Positions 1 to 5,133 of a stretch of 6,613 nt of DNA are shown in pieces (the first letter of the stretch is position 1; the number at the start of each line of letters is the position of its first letter). Position numbers and translations under genes: made by a program. The notes beneath the pieces were generated by a model. That model was given only the letters and a program-made list of their open reading frames with translations. It had not been told where the DNA came from and did no database searches. The DNA comes from Actinomycetota bacterium (GTDB taxonomy: Bacteria > Actinomycetota > Thermoleophilia > Gaiellales > Gaiellaceae). The stretch lies in contig VAXD01000125.1 in the NCBI GenBank assembly GCA_005884155.1, forward strand, positions 1,411-8,023, given 5' to 3'.

Positions 1-635
1 GCACCGCCCGCGTCGACCTCGCCCTCACGCCCCTCGACGCTCAGCGTCAGGTCGGTGCCCTCGGCCCCGACGATCCGCACTTCCTTGCCTTCGTCGAAGG
101 CCTTGGCATAGTGGCTCATCCGCTCCTTCTCGGCCCTCCAGTCGAGCAGGCAGGCGCCGAAGAGAAAGTCGGCGAAGTCGTTCACCGACATCCCGGCGTC
201 CTGGGCGAGCGCGGGCGTCGGAAACTGGCAGCCGACCCACTTGAGGTCGAAGGTGAAGACGCGCTCGACGTGCGGTCGGATGCCGGCCTGGAGCCGTCCG
301 AGGCGCTCCTGGTCGAGGCCGGACATCTCGCGGGTGTTCTCGGGGGCCTCCACGCCGATCCAGGCATCCGCCTCGTGAAATGGATGCATCTCGATCGGCG
401 CAGGATTGTCGAGTAGTTCGAGCGGCGCTTCCTTGGCCCACTCGAGGTTGAAGCCGCCGCCGAAGCCGAGCCGCGGGACCGCGTACGCGCCTTTCTGCCC
501 GAGCAGCCGGAAGATCGACTCGATCAGCGGCCGGGCGAGCACGCCGGCCGAGACCATCACCTGCCAGCCCGGCTGGACGTCGAGGCACTCCTCCACGAGC
601 AGCTTCGCGTAGTCGTCGATGCGCGGATCGGTCAT
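1..635 (-). CDS. M29-family aminopeptidase (AmpS/AmpT type), N-terminal 211 residues, 3' end off window
   Basis: The visible part is the N-terminal domain of a family M29 metallo-aminopeptidase, cytosolic exopeptidases that remove N-terminal residues from peptides using a two-metal centre. It begins MTDPRIDDYAKLLVEECLDV, the usual opening of the family. It continues with an ARPLIESIF...KGAYAVP segment (about residues 44-63), an IGVEAPENTREMSGLD segment (about 105-120), PTPALAQDAGMSVNDFADF (about 148-166) and GTDLTLSVEGR (about 192-202), all recognisable M29 blocks. The catalytic metal ligands (Glu, His, Tyr and Asp residues) lie in the C-terminal half and are outside the window, so activity cannot be judged. 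The frame has no stop down to base 1. The ATG at 635-633 overlaps the map TGA as ATGA, which fixes the start and implies translational coupling; only a weak GGCGGT-like ribosome site precedes it. About 90% of third positions are G/C, like the neighbours. Placement directly behind map is unusual. Confidence 0.88.
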   Translation of the reverse strand, partial: MTDPRIDDYAKLLVEECLDVQPGWQVMVSAGVLARPLIESIFRLLGQKGAYAVPRLGFGGGFNLEWAKEAPLELLDNPAPIEMHPFHEADAWIGVEAPENTREMSGLDQERLGRLQAGIRPHVERVFTFDLKWVGCQFPTPALAQDAGMSVNDFADFLFGACLLDWRAEKERMSHYAKAFDEGKEVRIVGAEGTDLTLSVEGREGEVDAGG

Positions 636-1396
636 GTTCGTACCGCCGTTCGGGCCGCCGTGAGGATACGCGGCTCGTCCTCGGTGATAGCGACGGTGTG
701 CTCGAAATGGGCCGAGAGCGATCCGTCTTCCGTCGAGATCGACCAGCCGTCGTCGTGGACGACGACGTCCGCACCGCCGGCGGTGATCATCGGCTCGATC
801 GCGAAGGTCATGCCGCGCGCGAGCACGGCGCCGCGGCCGGGCTCGCCGTAGTTCGGGATCTGCGGCTCCTCGTGCATCGCGCGGCCGACGCCGTGGCCGA
901 CCAGGCTGCGGACGACCGAGAAGCCGTGCTCCTCCGTGACGGCCTGGATCGCATGCGAGATGTCGGAGACGTGGTTGCCCGCGCGGCACTGCTCGATTCC
1001 CGCCGCGAGGGCGCTGCGGCAGCCGTCGAGCAGCCGCTCGGCGTCAGGCGAGATCTCACCGACCGGGAACGTGTAGGCCGAGTCTGCGACGAAGCCGTCG
1101 AGCGTGACCCCGACGTCGACCGAGAGGACATCGCCCTCGGCGAGCGCGTAGGGCCCGGGGATGCCGTGCACGATCATGTCGTTCGGTGACGTGCAGATCG
1201 AGGCCGGGTAGCCCCGATAGCCCTTGAATGTCGGCTTGCCGCCCTGCGAGCGGATGTACTCGTCGGCGAGTGCGTCGAGCTCCTCTGTCGTCACACCCGG
1301 CCGGGCGCGCTCGCCGAGGAGTGCGAGCACGTCGGCGACGACGGCGCCGGCCCGGGCCATCCGCTCGACCTCCTGCTCTGACTTTCTGATGATCAT
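632..1396 (-). CDS. map: Methionine aminopeptidase, type I
   Basis: Removes the initiator methionine from nascent proteins in the cytosol, after deformylation. The 254-residue length is normal for a bacterial type I enzyme without an N-terminal extension. The five metal ligands of the pita-bread fold can be placed: Asp94 in SVDVGV, Asp105 in VADSAYTF, His168 in GHGVG, Glu201 in FAIEPM and Glu232 in HFEHTVAI. Each is offset by exactly three from the E. coli numbering. His77 in IVHGIP and His175 in MHEEPQIPN, the substrate-site histidines, are also present, so the enzyme looks active. The ATG at 1396 overlaps the adk stop as ATGA, and its own TGA overlaps the next gene's ATG in the same way. 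The gene therefore sits in a coupled chain. Its position after secY-adk is the standard one in Gram-positive-type spc operons. Confidence 0.98.
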   Translation of the reverse strand: MIIRKSEQEVERMARAGAVVADVLALLGERARPGVTTEELDALADEYIRSQGGKPTFKGYRGYPASICTSPNDMIVHGIPGPYALAEGDVLSVDVGVTLDGFVADSAYTFPVGEISPDAERLLDGCRSALAAGIEQCRAGNHVSDISHAIQAVTEEHGFSVVRSLVGHGVGRAMHEEPQIPNYGEPGRGAVLARGMTFAIEPMITAGGADVVVHDDGWSISTEDGSLSAHFEHTVAITEDEPRILTAARTAVRT

Positions 1397-1971
1397 CTGA
1401 CAGCCGCCTGCTCGAGCGCCTGCTGGATCTCCGCGAAGACCTCCTCGACCGAGCGGTCGGCCGGGATGCCGACGAGGTTCCCGCGTGCGCGGTAGTGCTC
1501 GATCAGGGGCTCGGTCTGCTCGTGGTAGAGCCCCAGGCGCGTGCGGATCGCGTCCTCGGTGTCGTCGACACGACCCTCCTCGACCGCGCGGAGGCGCAGC
1601 CGCTCGATGCAGACCTCCTCCGGCAGCTGGAACTCGAAGACCACGGTCAGCGGCCGGCCGATCTCGTCGAGCATCTCGTCGAGCGCCTCGGCCTGTACGG
1701 CGGTGCGCGGAAAGCCGTCGAGCACGAACCCTTCTCTCGCGTCGTCTTCTGCCAGCCGCTCGCGGATCAGGCCGATCATCAGGTCGTCCGGCACGAGCTG
1801 TCCGGAGTCGTAGAGCGGCTTCACACGGCGGCCGAGTTCGGTCTCCGCGGCCATCGCGGCGCGCAACATGTCGCCGGTCGCGATGTGCGGGATCCGGTAT
1901 TCGACCGCGATCAGCTTCCCCTGGGTTCCCTTGCCGGCGCCCTGGGGCCCGAGCAGCAACACGTTGAGCAC
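1393..1971 (-). CDS. adk: Adenylate kinase, short-LID form
   Basis: Catalyses ATP + AMP to 2 ADP in the cytosol and sets the adenylate pool. The P-loop is GPQGAGKGT (residues 8-16). IATGDMLR (about 30-37) belongs to the AMP-binding region, and VLDGFPRT (about 83-90) is the family signature carrying the conserved Asp85 and Arg89. The segment VDDTEDAIRTRL (about 135-146) follows a short LID. At 192 residues the protein lacks the roughly 25-30 residue zinc or zinc-like LID insertion of long bacterial forms, as is usual in actinobacterial enzymes. The start is a GTG at 1971-1969 that shares one base with the secY TAG (TAGTG), giving MLNVLLLGPQ. A second GTG three codons downstream is possible but would shorten the first beta strand. 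A weak CGAGGG lies upstream, inside secY. The stop overlaps the map ATG. Confidence 0.97.
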   Translation of the reverse strand: MLNVLLLGPQGAGKGTQGKLIAVEYRIPHIATGDMLRAAMAAETELGRRVKPLYDSGQLVPDDLMIGLIRERLAEDDAREGFVLDGFPRTAVQAEALDEMLDEIGRPLTVVFEFQLPEEVCIERLRLRAVEEGRVDDTEDAIRTRLGLYHEQTEPLIEHYRARGNLVGIPADRSVEEVFAEIQQALEQAAVR

Positions 1972-3227
1972 TACTTCAGGAAGCCCTCGTAGGAGCGCAT
2001 CATCATCTGCGACTCCATCTGGCGCATCGTGTCGAGGGCGACGCCGACCACGATCAGGACCGACGTGCCGCCGAGCGCGCGCGAGTTCGCCTGTGAGAAC
2101 CCGCCGTAGCGGATGAAGATGCTGGGCAGCACGGCGACAGTCGCGAGGTAGATCGAGCCGGGCAGCGTCAGCCTGGTCAGGACGCGGTCGAAGTACTGGG
2201 CGGTCGGCGGGCCGGGCCGGATCCCGGGCACGTAGCCGCCGTACTTACGCAGGTTGTCAGCCTGGTCGACCGGGTTGAACTGGACCGCCGTGTAGAAGTA
2301 GGTGAAGACGATGATCAGCGTCGCTTCGAGCGCGAGGTACGTCAGGCTCGACGTCTGGAAGTGTTTGTTGACGAAGCCCTGTGTCGCCGGAAAGTACTGA
2401 CCGATCGTCGGCGGGAACGCCATCACGGCGGCCGCGAAGATGATCGGGATCACGCCCGCCATGTTCACGCGCAGCGGCATGTAGGTCGCGCCGCCGCTCG
2501 TCATCCGCCGGCCCACCATTCGCTTCGCGTACTGGATCGGAATGCGCCGCTGACCCTCCTGGATGAAGACGACCGCGACGATGATCCCGATCGCGATCAG
2601 CGGGAAGAACAGCTTCTCCATCGGGCCGCCGTTGTACCAGGCGGTCACGCCCGCGGGCGCCGTCGAGAGGATCGACGCGAAGATCAGCAGCGAGATGCCG
2701 TTGCCGACACCGCGCTTCGTGATCAGCTCGCCCATCCACATCAGGAGCGTCGTCCCGGCGGTGAGCGTGATGATGATCAGAACGAGGCGGCCGGTGTTGT
2801 GCGTGAGGATCCCCTGCCGCTGGAAGAGGTACGCGTAGCCCGTCGACTGCGCGGCGGCGAGCGCCACGGTCAGGTACCGCGTGTACTGGTTGATCTTGGC
2901 CTGGCCGGCCTCCCCTTCCTTCTGCAGCTCCTCGAGCTTCGGAATGACCACGGTCAGGAGCTGGAGGATGATCGAGGCGGTGACGTACGGCATGATCCCG
3001 AGCGCGAAGATCGAGAAACGCGCGAGCGCGCCACCCGAGAAGACGCTCAGCAGGCCGAGGATCGTGCCGCCGCCGTTGTTGTTGAAGTAGCCCTGGATCT
3101 GGCTCGAGTCGACGCCCGGCGCCGGGATCCACGAGCCGAGCCGGTAGAGCGCGAGGACCAGCGCCGTGAAGAGGACGCGGTGCCGGAGCTCCGGGACGCG
3201 CCACGCGTTCGCGAGCCAGCTGAACAC
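1971..3227 (-). CDS. secY: Preprotein translocase channel subunit SecY
   Basis: Forms the protein-conducting channel of the inner membrane with SecE and SecG, and receives substrates from SecA or the ribosome. The 418 residues hold ten predicted membrane segments, at roughly 19-38, 69-92, 115-135, 147-166, 176-191, 206-223, 255-276, 298-316, 355-373 and 386-402. The plug region is around 40-65 (glycine and asparagine rich). The cytoplasmic C4 loop has EGQRRIPIQYAKR (about 224-236). The C5 loop has GGYVPGIRPGPPT (about 330-342), with the conserved Arg337 needed for SecA and ribosome contact. The start is GTG at 3227-3225, abutting the rplO TAG with no gap, and a GGAGGAGG site lies inside the last rplO codons. 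No other nearby start keeps the conserved amphipathic N-terminus (WRVPELRHRVLF). The stop shares a base with the adk GTG. Length and motifs are normal. Confidence 0.98.
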   Translation of the reverse strand: MFSWLANAWRVPELRHRVLFTALVLALYRLGSWIPAPGVDSSQIQGYFNNNGGGTILGLLSVFSGGALARFSIFALGIMPYVTASIILQLLTVVIPKLEELQKEGEAGQAKINQYTRYLTVALAAAQSTGYAYLFQRQGILTHNTGRLVLIIITLTAGTTLLMWMGELITKRGVGNGISLLIFASILSTAPAGVTAWYNGGPMEKLFFPLIAIGIIVAVVFIQEGQRRIPIQYAKRMVGRRMTSGGATYMPLRVNMAGVIPIIFAAAVMAFPPTIGQYFPATQGFVNKHFQTSSLTYLALEATLIIVFTYFYTAVQFNPVDQADNLRKYGGYVPGIRPGPPTAQYFDRVLTRLTLPGSIYLATVAVLPSIFIRYGGFSQANSRALGGTSVLIVVGVALDTMRQMESQMMMRSYEGFLK

Positions 3228-3854
3228 CTAGCCCTGGTCCTCCTCCGGCGCCTCGGGCTCGGGCTCTGGCTCGGCCTCCGCTTCCGGCTGCTCCTCGGGT
3301 GCCTCGGCCTCGGGCTCTTCGGGCTTTGCAGGCGCGGCCGGGCGCTCGCGGCGCTTCGGCTTGCGCTCCTTCGGCTCGCGCAGAAGCGTGATCGTGCCGC
3401 CCGCGGCCTCGATCTTCTCGCGCGCGCTCGCGGAGACGGCGTGGGCGGTGATACTCAGCTTCTTCTTCAGGTCGCCGTTGCCGAGGATCTTGACGTCGGT
3501 CTTCGTGTTCTTGAGCACGCCCTTCTCGACGAGCGTCTCCGGGGTCACGTCCGCGCCCGCGTCGAAGCGCTCTTCGAGTGTCGCGACGTTGACCGGCGCG
3601 GTCGAGGTTCGGTGCGGGCCGACGGCCATCGCGTCTGCCGAGCCGCCGCGCTGCTTACCGAGGCGCATGTAGAGGGGGTTCTGGCCGCCCTCGAAGCCCG
3701 CGCGCATCTTGTGCGAACCGGAGCGCGACTTCTGGCCCTTGATCCCGCGGCCCGAGTAGCGTCCCTTCCCCGAGCCCAGCCCGCGGCCGACGCGCTTGCG
3801 CCCCTTGCGCGGGTGTGACGGCTTGAGGTTCGAAAGGTTCAGGTCGTCAGGCAT
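3228..3854 (-). CDS. rplO: 50S ribosomal protein L15 with acidic C-terminal extension
   Basis: Large-subunit assembly protein that binds 23S rRNA. Residues 1-160 are ordinary L15: NLSNLKPSHPRKGRKRVGRG, the glycine- and arginine-rich GLGSGKGRYSGRGIKGQKSRSG (about 25-46), FEGGQNPLYMRLGK (about 54-67), and the C-terminal KIEAAGGTITLL (about 147-158). The protein is 208 residues against about 145-150 for the family. The excess is a low-complexity tail: a basic stretch (about 161-172), then residues 178-208 made almost only of Glu, Pro and Ala, ending EEDQG. The ATG at 3854 overlaps the rpmD stop by 8 nt (ATGCCTGA). The TAG abuts the secY GTG, so the tail is real reading frame, not a lost stop into intergenic DNA. 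The tail's last codons also supply the secY ribosome site, which may help retain them. Confidence 0.97.
   Translation of the reverse strand: MPDDLNLSNLKPSHPRKGRKRVGRGLGSGKGRYSGRGIKGQKSRSGSHKMRAGFEGGQNPLYMRLGKQRGGSADAMAVGPHRTSTAPVNVATLEERFDAGADVTPETLVEKGVLKNTKTDVKILGNGDLKKKLSITAHAVSASAREKIEAAGGTITLLREPKERKPKRRERPAAPAKPEEPEAEAPEEQPEAEAEPEPEPEAPEEDQG
3231..3323 (-). repeat. Low-complexity Glu/Pro/Ala coding repeat (L15 tail)
   Basis: The last 31 codons of rplO are short imperfect repeats. On the + strand they appear as many CTCGGG / CCTCGG-type hexamers, with strong purine bias on the coding strand. The encoded peptide repeats PEAEA, EPEPEPE and APEE units. Such arrays change length by slippage, so tail length may vary between related strains (inference). 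Confidence 0.75.
3239..3246 (-). promoter_or_regulatory. Ribosome binding site for secY, inside rplO
   Basis: GGAGGAGG on the minus strand, 11 nt upstream of the secY GTG. It is encoded by the Glu-Glu codons at the very end of the L15 tail. It supports the GTG start and couples secY initiation to rplO translation. Confidence 0.7.
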
Positions 3855-4029
3855 CCGAGTCCACTCTCACGAGGTGACGGACCTTCCTGAGCATACCGGC
3901 GAGCTGCGGGCTCTCGTCCCGCTCGACGCTGCGGCCGATCTTGCCGAGGCCGAGCGCCCGGAGCGTCCCCCGGTGGCGCTGGCTCTGGCCGATCGCACTA
4001 CGCGTCTGCGTGATCTTCAGCTTCGCCAT
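3847..4029 (-). CDS. rpmD: 50S ribosomal protein L30
   Basis: Small large-subunit protein; the 60 residues match the bacterial family length. It opens MAKLKITQTRSAIGQ and continues with RGTLRALGLGKIGRSVERDES (about 25-45) and the conserved MLRKVRHLVRV (about 51-61 region) at the end, the canonical L30 pattern. The start chosen is the ATG at 4029. An in-frame TTG at 4044 would add five residues, but it lies upstream of, and would itself encode, the AGAGGAG ribosome site. L30 proteins start at the MAKLKIT position. The start lies 32 nt inside rpsE, in another frame, so initiation occurs while ribosomes finish S5. The TGA lies within the first codons of rplO (ATGCCTGA). L30 is absent from some bacterial lineages but usual in Actinomycetota and Firmicutes. 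Confidence 0.96.
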   Translation of the reverse strand: MAKLKITQTRSAIGQSQRHRGTLRALGLGKIGRSVERDESPQLAGMLRKVRHLVRVDSDA

Positions 4030-4606
4030 CGCTCTCCTCTGCAACCGCGACCGGCTCGGCCGGCGGCTCCGGCTGGGACTCCTCTTCCTCGGCCGGCTTC
4101 GCGCTGACCGGCAAGACCTGGCTGATCGTCAAGCCGCGCGTGGCGGCGACCTCGTCGGGCCGGCGCAGCCGCTGCAGGCCGTTGACCGTGGCCTTCAGCA
4201 TGTTGATCGGGTTCGTCGTGCCGAGGCTCTTCGCCAGGATGTCCCGGATCCCGGCCAGCTCGAGGACGGCGCGGACGCCGCCGCCGGCGATCACGCCGGT
4301 TCCCTCGCTCGCCGGCCGCAGCAGCACGCGCGCGGCACCGAACTCGCCGAGGATCTCGTGCGTGATCGTCGTCCCGTGGCGCGGCACGTCGAACAGGTTC
4401 TTCTTCGCGTCGTCGACGGCCTTCGAGATCGCGAGCGGCACCTCGCGGGCCTTGCCGTAGCCCAGGCCGACCCGGTCGACCTCGTCGCCGATCACGACGA
4501 GCGCCGTGAACGAGAACCGCCGGCCGCCCTTGACCACCTTGGCGACGCGGTTGATCTCGACCACGCGCTCCTTGAGCTCTCTCGACTCACGTTCTTCAAC
4601 GGCCAT
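3998..4606 (-). CDS. rpsE: 30S ribosomal protein S5 with acidic C-terminal extension
   Basis: Small-subunit protein near the decoding centre and mRNA entry, involved in translational fidelity. The N-terminal double-stranded-RNA-binding domain includes ERVVEINRVAKVVKGGRRFSF (about 13-33) and VGLGYGKAREVP (about 46-57). The C-terminal domain has RPASEGTGVIAGGGVRAVLE (about 97-116) followed by AGIRDILAKSLGT and NPINMLKAT. Conserved sequence ends near residue 165 (LTISQVLPV); the family is about 165-170 residues. Here a further 35 or so residues, rich in Glu, Ala and Pro and ending GEAEDHADA, bring it to 202. The ATG at 4606 is preceded by AAGGTGA at a 7-nt spacing. Upstream is the only sizeable gap in the window. 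The TAG at 4000-3998 lies 32 nt inside rpmD, so the tail's coding sequence doubles as the rpmD initiation region. Confidence 0.98.
   Translation of the reverse strand: MAVEERESRELKERVVEINRVAKVVKGGRRFSFTALVVIGDEVDRVGLGYGKAREVPLAISKAVDDAKKNLFDVPRHGTTITHEILGEFGAARVLLRPASEGTGVIAGGGVRAVLELAGIRDILAKSLGTTNPINMLKATVNGLQRLRRPDEVAATRGLTISQVLPVSAKPAEEEESQPEPPAEPVAVAEESDGEAEDHADA
4034..4040 (-). promoter_or_regulatory. Ribosome binding site for rpmD, inside rpsE
   Basis: AGAGGAG on the minus strand, ending 4 nt before the rpmD ATG at 4029 (core AGAGG spaced 6 nt). It lies within the codons for the S5 acidic tail. It decides the rpmD start in favour of 4029 over the TTG at 4044. Confidence 0.75.
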
Positions 4607-4774
4607 CTAGCGTTCACCTTTCGACTGGATCGTGTTCCTGGGCCGCGAAAAGCAAGCCAGGCTAGGACGCAGGGAGCGTGCGTAGCCGGAGGCTACGGGC
4701 GCGACTGAGGACGACGCATGGCGCCGCTTTGCAGCGCACCCAGGGGCACGAGACAGGCGGAAGGGGGACGCCAT
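4607..4774 (-). CDS. Doubtful 55-codon open frame filling the rplR-rpsE gap
   Basis: An ATG at 4774, 2 nt after the rplR TAG, opens a frame of 55 codons. It ends in TAG at 4609-4607, directly abutting the rpsE ATG, the same stop|start layout as rplE/rpsN and rplO/secY in this operon. A perfect AAGGAGG (4790-4796) lies upstream, but 15 nt from the ATG, which is long, and it encodes conserved L18 C-terminal residues. The product would be very basic (nine Arg, two Lys, one Glu, no Asp) and Ser/Ala/Pro rich, with no recognised domain or membrane segment. Against coding: only about 71% of third positions are G/C, versus about 96% in rplR next door. Most of the frame also overlaps the inverted-repeat element. 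Most likely it is a chance frame that crosses the element; expression is not excluded. Confidence 0.15.
   Translation of the reverse strand: MASPFRLSRAPGCAAKRRHASSSVAPVASGYARSLRPSLACFSRPRNTIQSKGER
4614..4620 (-). promoter_or_regulatory. Ribosome binding site for rpsE
   Basis: AAGGTGA on the minus strand, 7 nt upstream of the rpsE ATG at 4606. It lies in the intergenic gap, just outside the structured element at 4631-4750, so rpsE keeps its own initiation signal. Confidence 0.75.
4631..4750. repeat. Structured imperfect inverted-repeat element in the rplR-rpsE gap
   Basis: A 120-bp element fills most of the 170-nt gap. Its ends, CGTGTTCCTGGG (4631-4642) and CCCAGGGGCACG (4739-4750), pair over all 12 positions on the + strand, with two G:U wobbles; on the minus strand those become C-A mismatches. 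Inside are further possible pairings: GCCA 4656-4659 with TGGC 4719-4722; GC/AAA/GC (4645-4653) with GCTTTGC (4726-4732), with bulges; and GCG 4676-4678 with CGC 4700-4702. These lead into the perfect hairpin at 4681-4697. Between them is a symmetrical 16/16-nt purine-rich loop carrying AGGACG on both sides (4664-4669 and 4708-4713). No obvious target duplication flanks it and it encodes no protein of known family. It could be a dispersed palindromic repeat, a MITE-like insertion or a structured RNA. I have an uncertain recollection of similar GGACGCAG...GTAGCC-nnn-GGCTAC...GAGGACGACGC intergenic sequences in other genomes. Confidence 0.6.
4681..4697. other. Perfect 7-bp hairpin at the centre of the gap element
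   Basis: CGTAGCC and GGCTACG pair perfectly around a GGA loop (TCC in the operon mRNA). A 3-bp GCG/CGC outer stem lies beyond a two-base interruption containing a T:G pair. No T-run follows on either strand, so it is not an intrinsic terminator. Confidence 0.75.
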
Positions 4775-4776
4775 AA

Positions 4777-5133
4777 CTAGAACTTCAAGCCTCCTTCGCG
4801 CGCCGCGTCTGCGAGCGCCTTGACCCTGCCGTGGTAGAGGTAGCCGCCGCGGTCGAAGACGACGGTCTCGATCCCCGCGTCCTTCGCGCGCGTGGCGAGC
4901 TCCTTGCCCACCTCGGCGGCCTGGGCACTCTTGTTGCCCTTGAACGACTTCTTGAGCTGCAACCAGCTCGCGCCGGCGAGCGTGCGGCCCTCGAGGTCGT
5001 CGACGAGCTGCGCCTCGATCCCGCGGTTCGAGCGGAACACGACCAGGCGCGGCCGCTCGGCGGTGCCGAAGACCTTGCCGCGCACGCGCTTGTGCCGGCG
5101 CTCGCGCGCCTTGCGGACGGTAAGCGTGCTCAT
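4777..5133 (-). CDS. rplR: 50S ribosomal protein L18
   Basis: Large-subunit protein of the central protuberance; binds 5S rRNA together with L5, encoded earlier in the same operon. The 118-residue length is normal. Visible are the basic N-terminus (RKARERRHKRVRGKV), GTAERPRLVVFRSNR (about 23-37), the QLVDDLEGRTLAGAS segment (about 42-56), and the signature VVFDRGGYLYHGRVKALADA (about 91-110) ending REGGLKF. The ATG at 5133 overlaps the rplF TGA as ATGA, with AAGAGGGC as ribosome site inside rplF. About 113 of 118 codons end in G or C, which sets the codon-use standard for this region. The TAG is followed by an atypical 170-nt gap before rpsE. Confidence 0.98.
   Translation of the reverse strand: MSTLTVRKARERRHKRVRGKVFGTAERPRLVVFRSNRGIEAQLVDDLEGRTLAGASWLQLKKSFKGNKSAQAAEVGKELATRAKDAGIETVVFDRGGYLYHGRVKALADAAREGGLKF

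Noticed and set aside
25..774. A 249-codon minus-strand frame at the left end
   Set aside because: It overlaps map and the M29 aminopeptidase out of frame. The M29 frame starting at 635 gives a clearly recognisable protein, while this one is Arg-rich nonsense.
698..1189. A + strand frame of 163 codons opposite map
   Set aside because: It is antisense to a fully conserved map gene and shows no family features; it is a composition shadow.
2361..3818. A 485-codon open frame on the + strand opposite secY and rplO
   Set aside because: It is antisense to two unmistakable conserved genes, its product is Arg/Asp/Leu-rich without any recognisable domain, and long antisense frames are expected where third positions are nearly all G/C.
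4030..4044. TTG at 4044 as an alternative rpmD start
   Set aside because: It would place the AGAGGAG ribosome site inside the coding sequence and add five residues not seen in L30 proteins.
4681..4697. Intrinsic terminator between rplR and rpsE
   Set aside because: The hairpin is perfect but no T-run follows it on either strand, and ending transcription here would cut off rpsE through map.
4625..4756. Classical insertion sequence or MITE with target-site duplication
   Set aside because: The arms resemble terminal inverted repeats, but the bases just outside (ending CTGGAT on the left, beginning AGACAG on the right) show no matching duplication, and no transposase is present.
4607..4776. Separate promoter for rpsE in the gap
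   Set aside because: No convincing -35/-10 pair could be picked on the minus strand by eye, and the high G/C content makes short matches meaningless.
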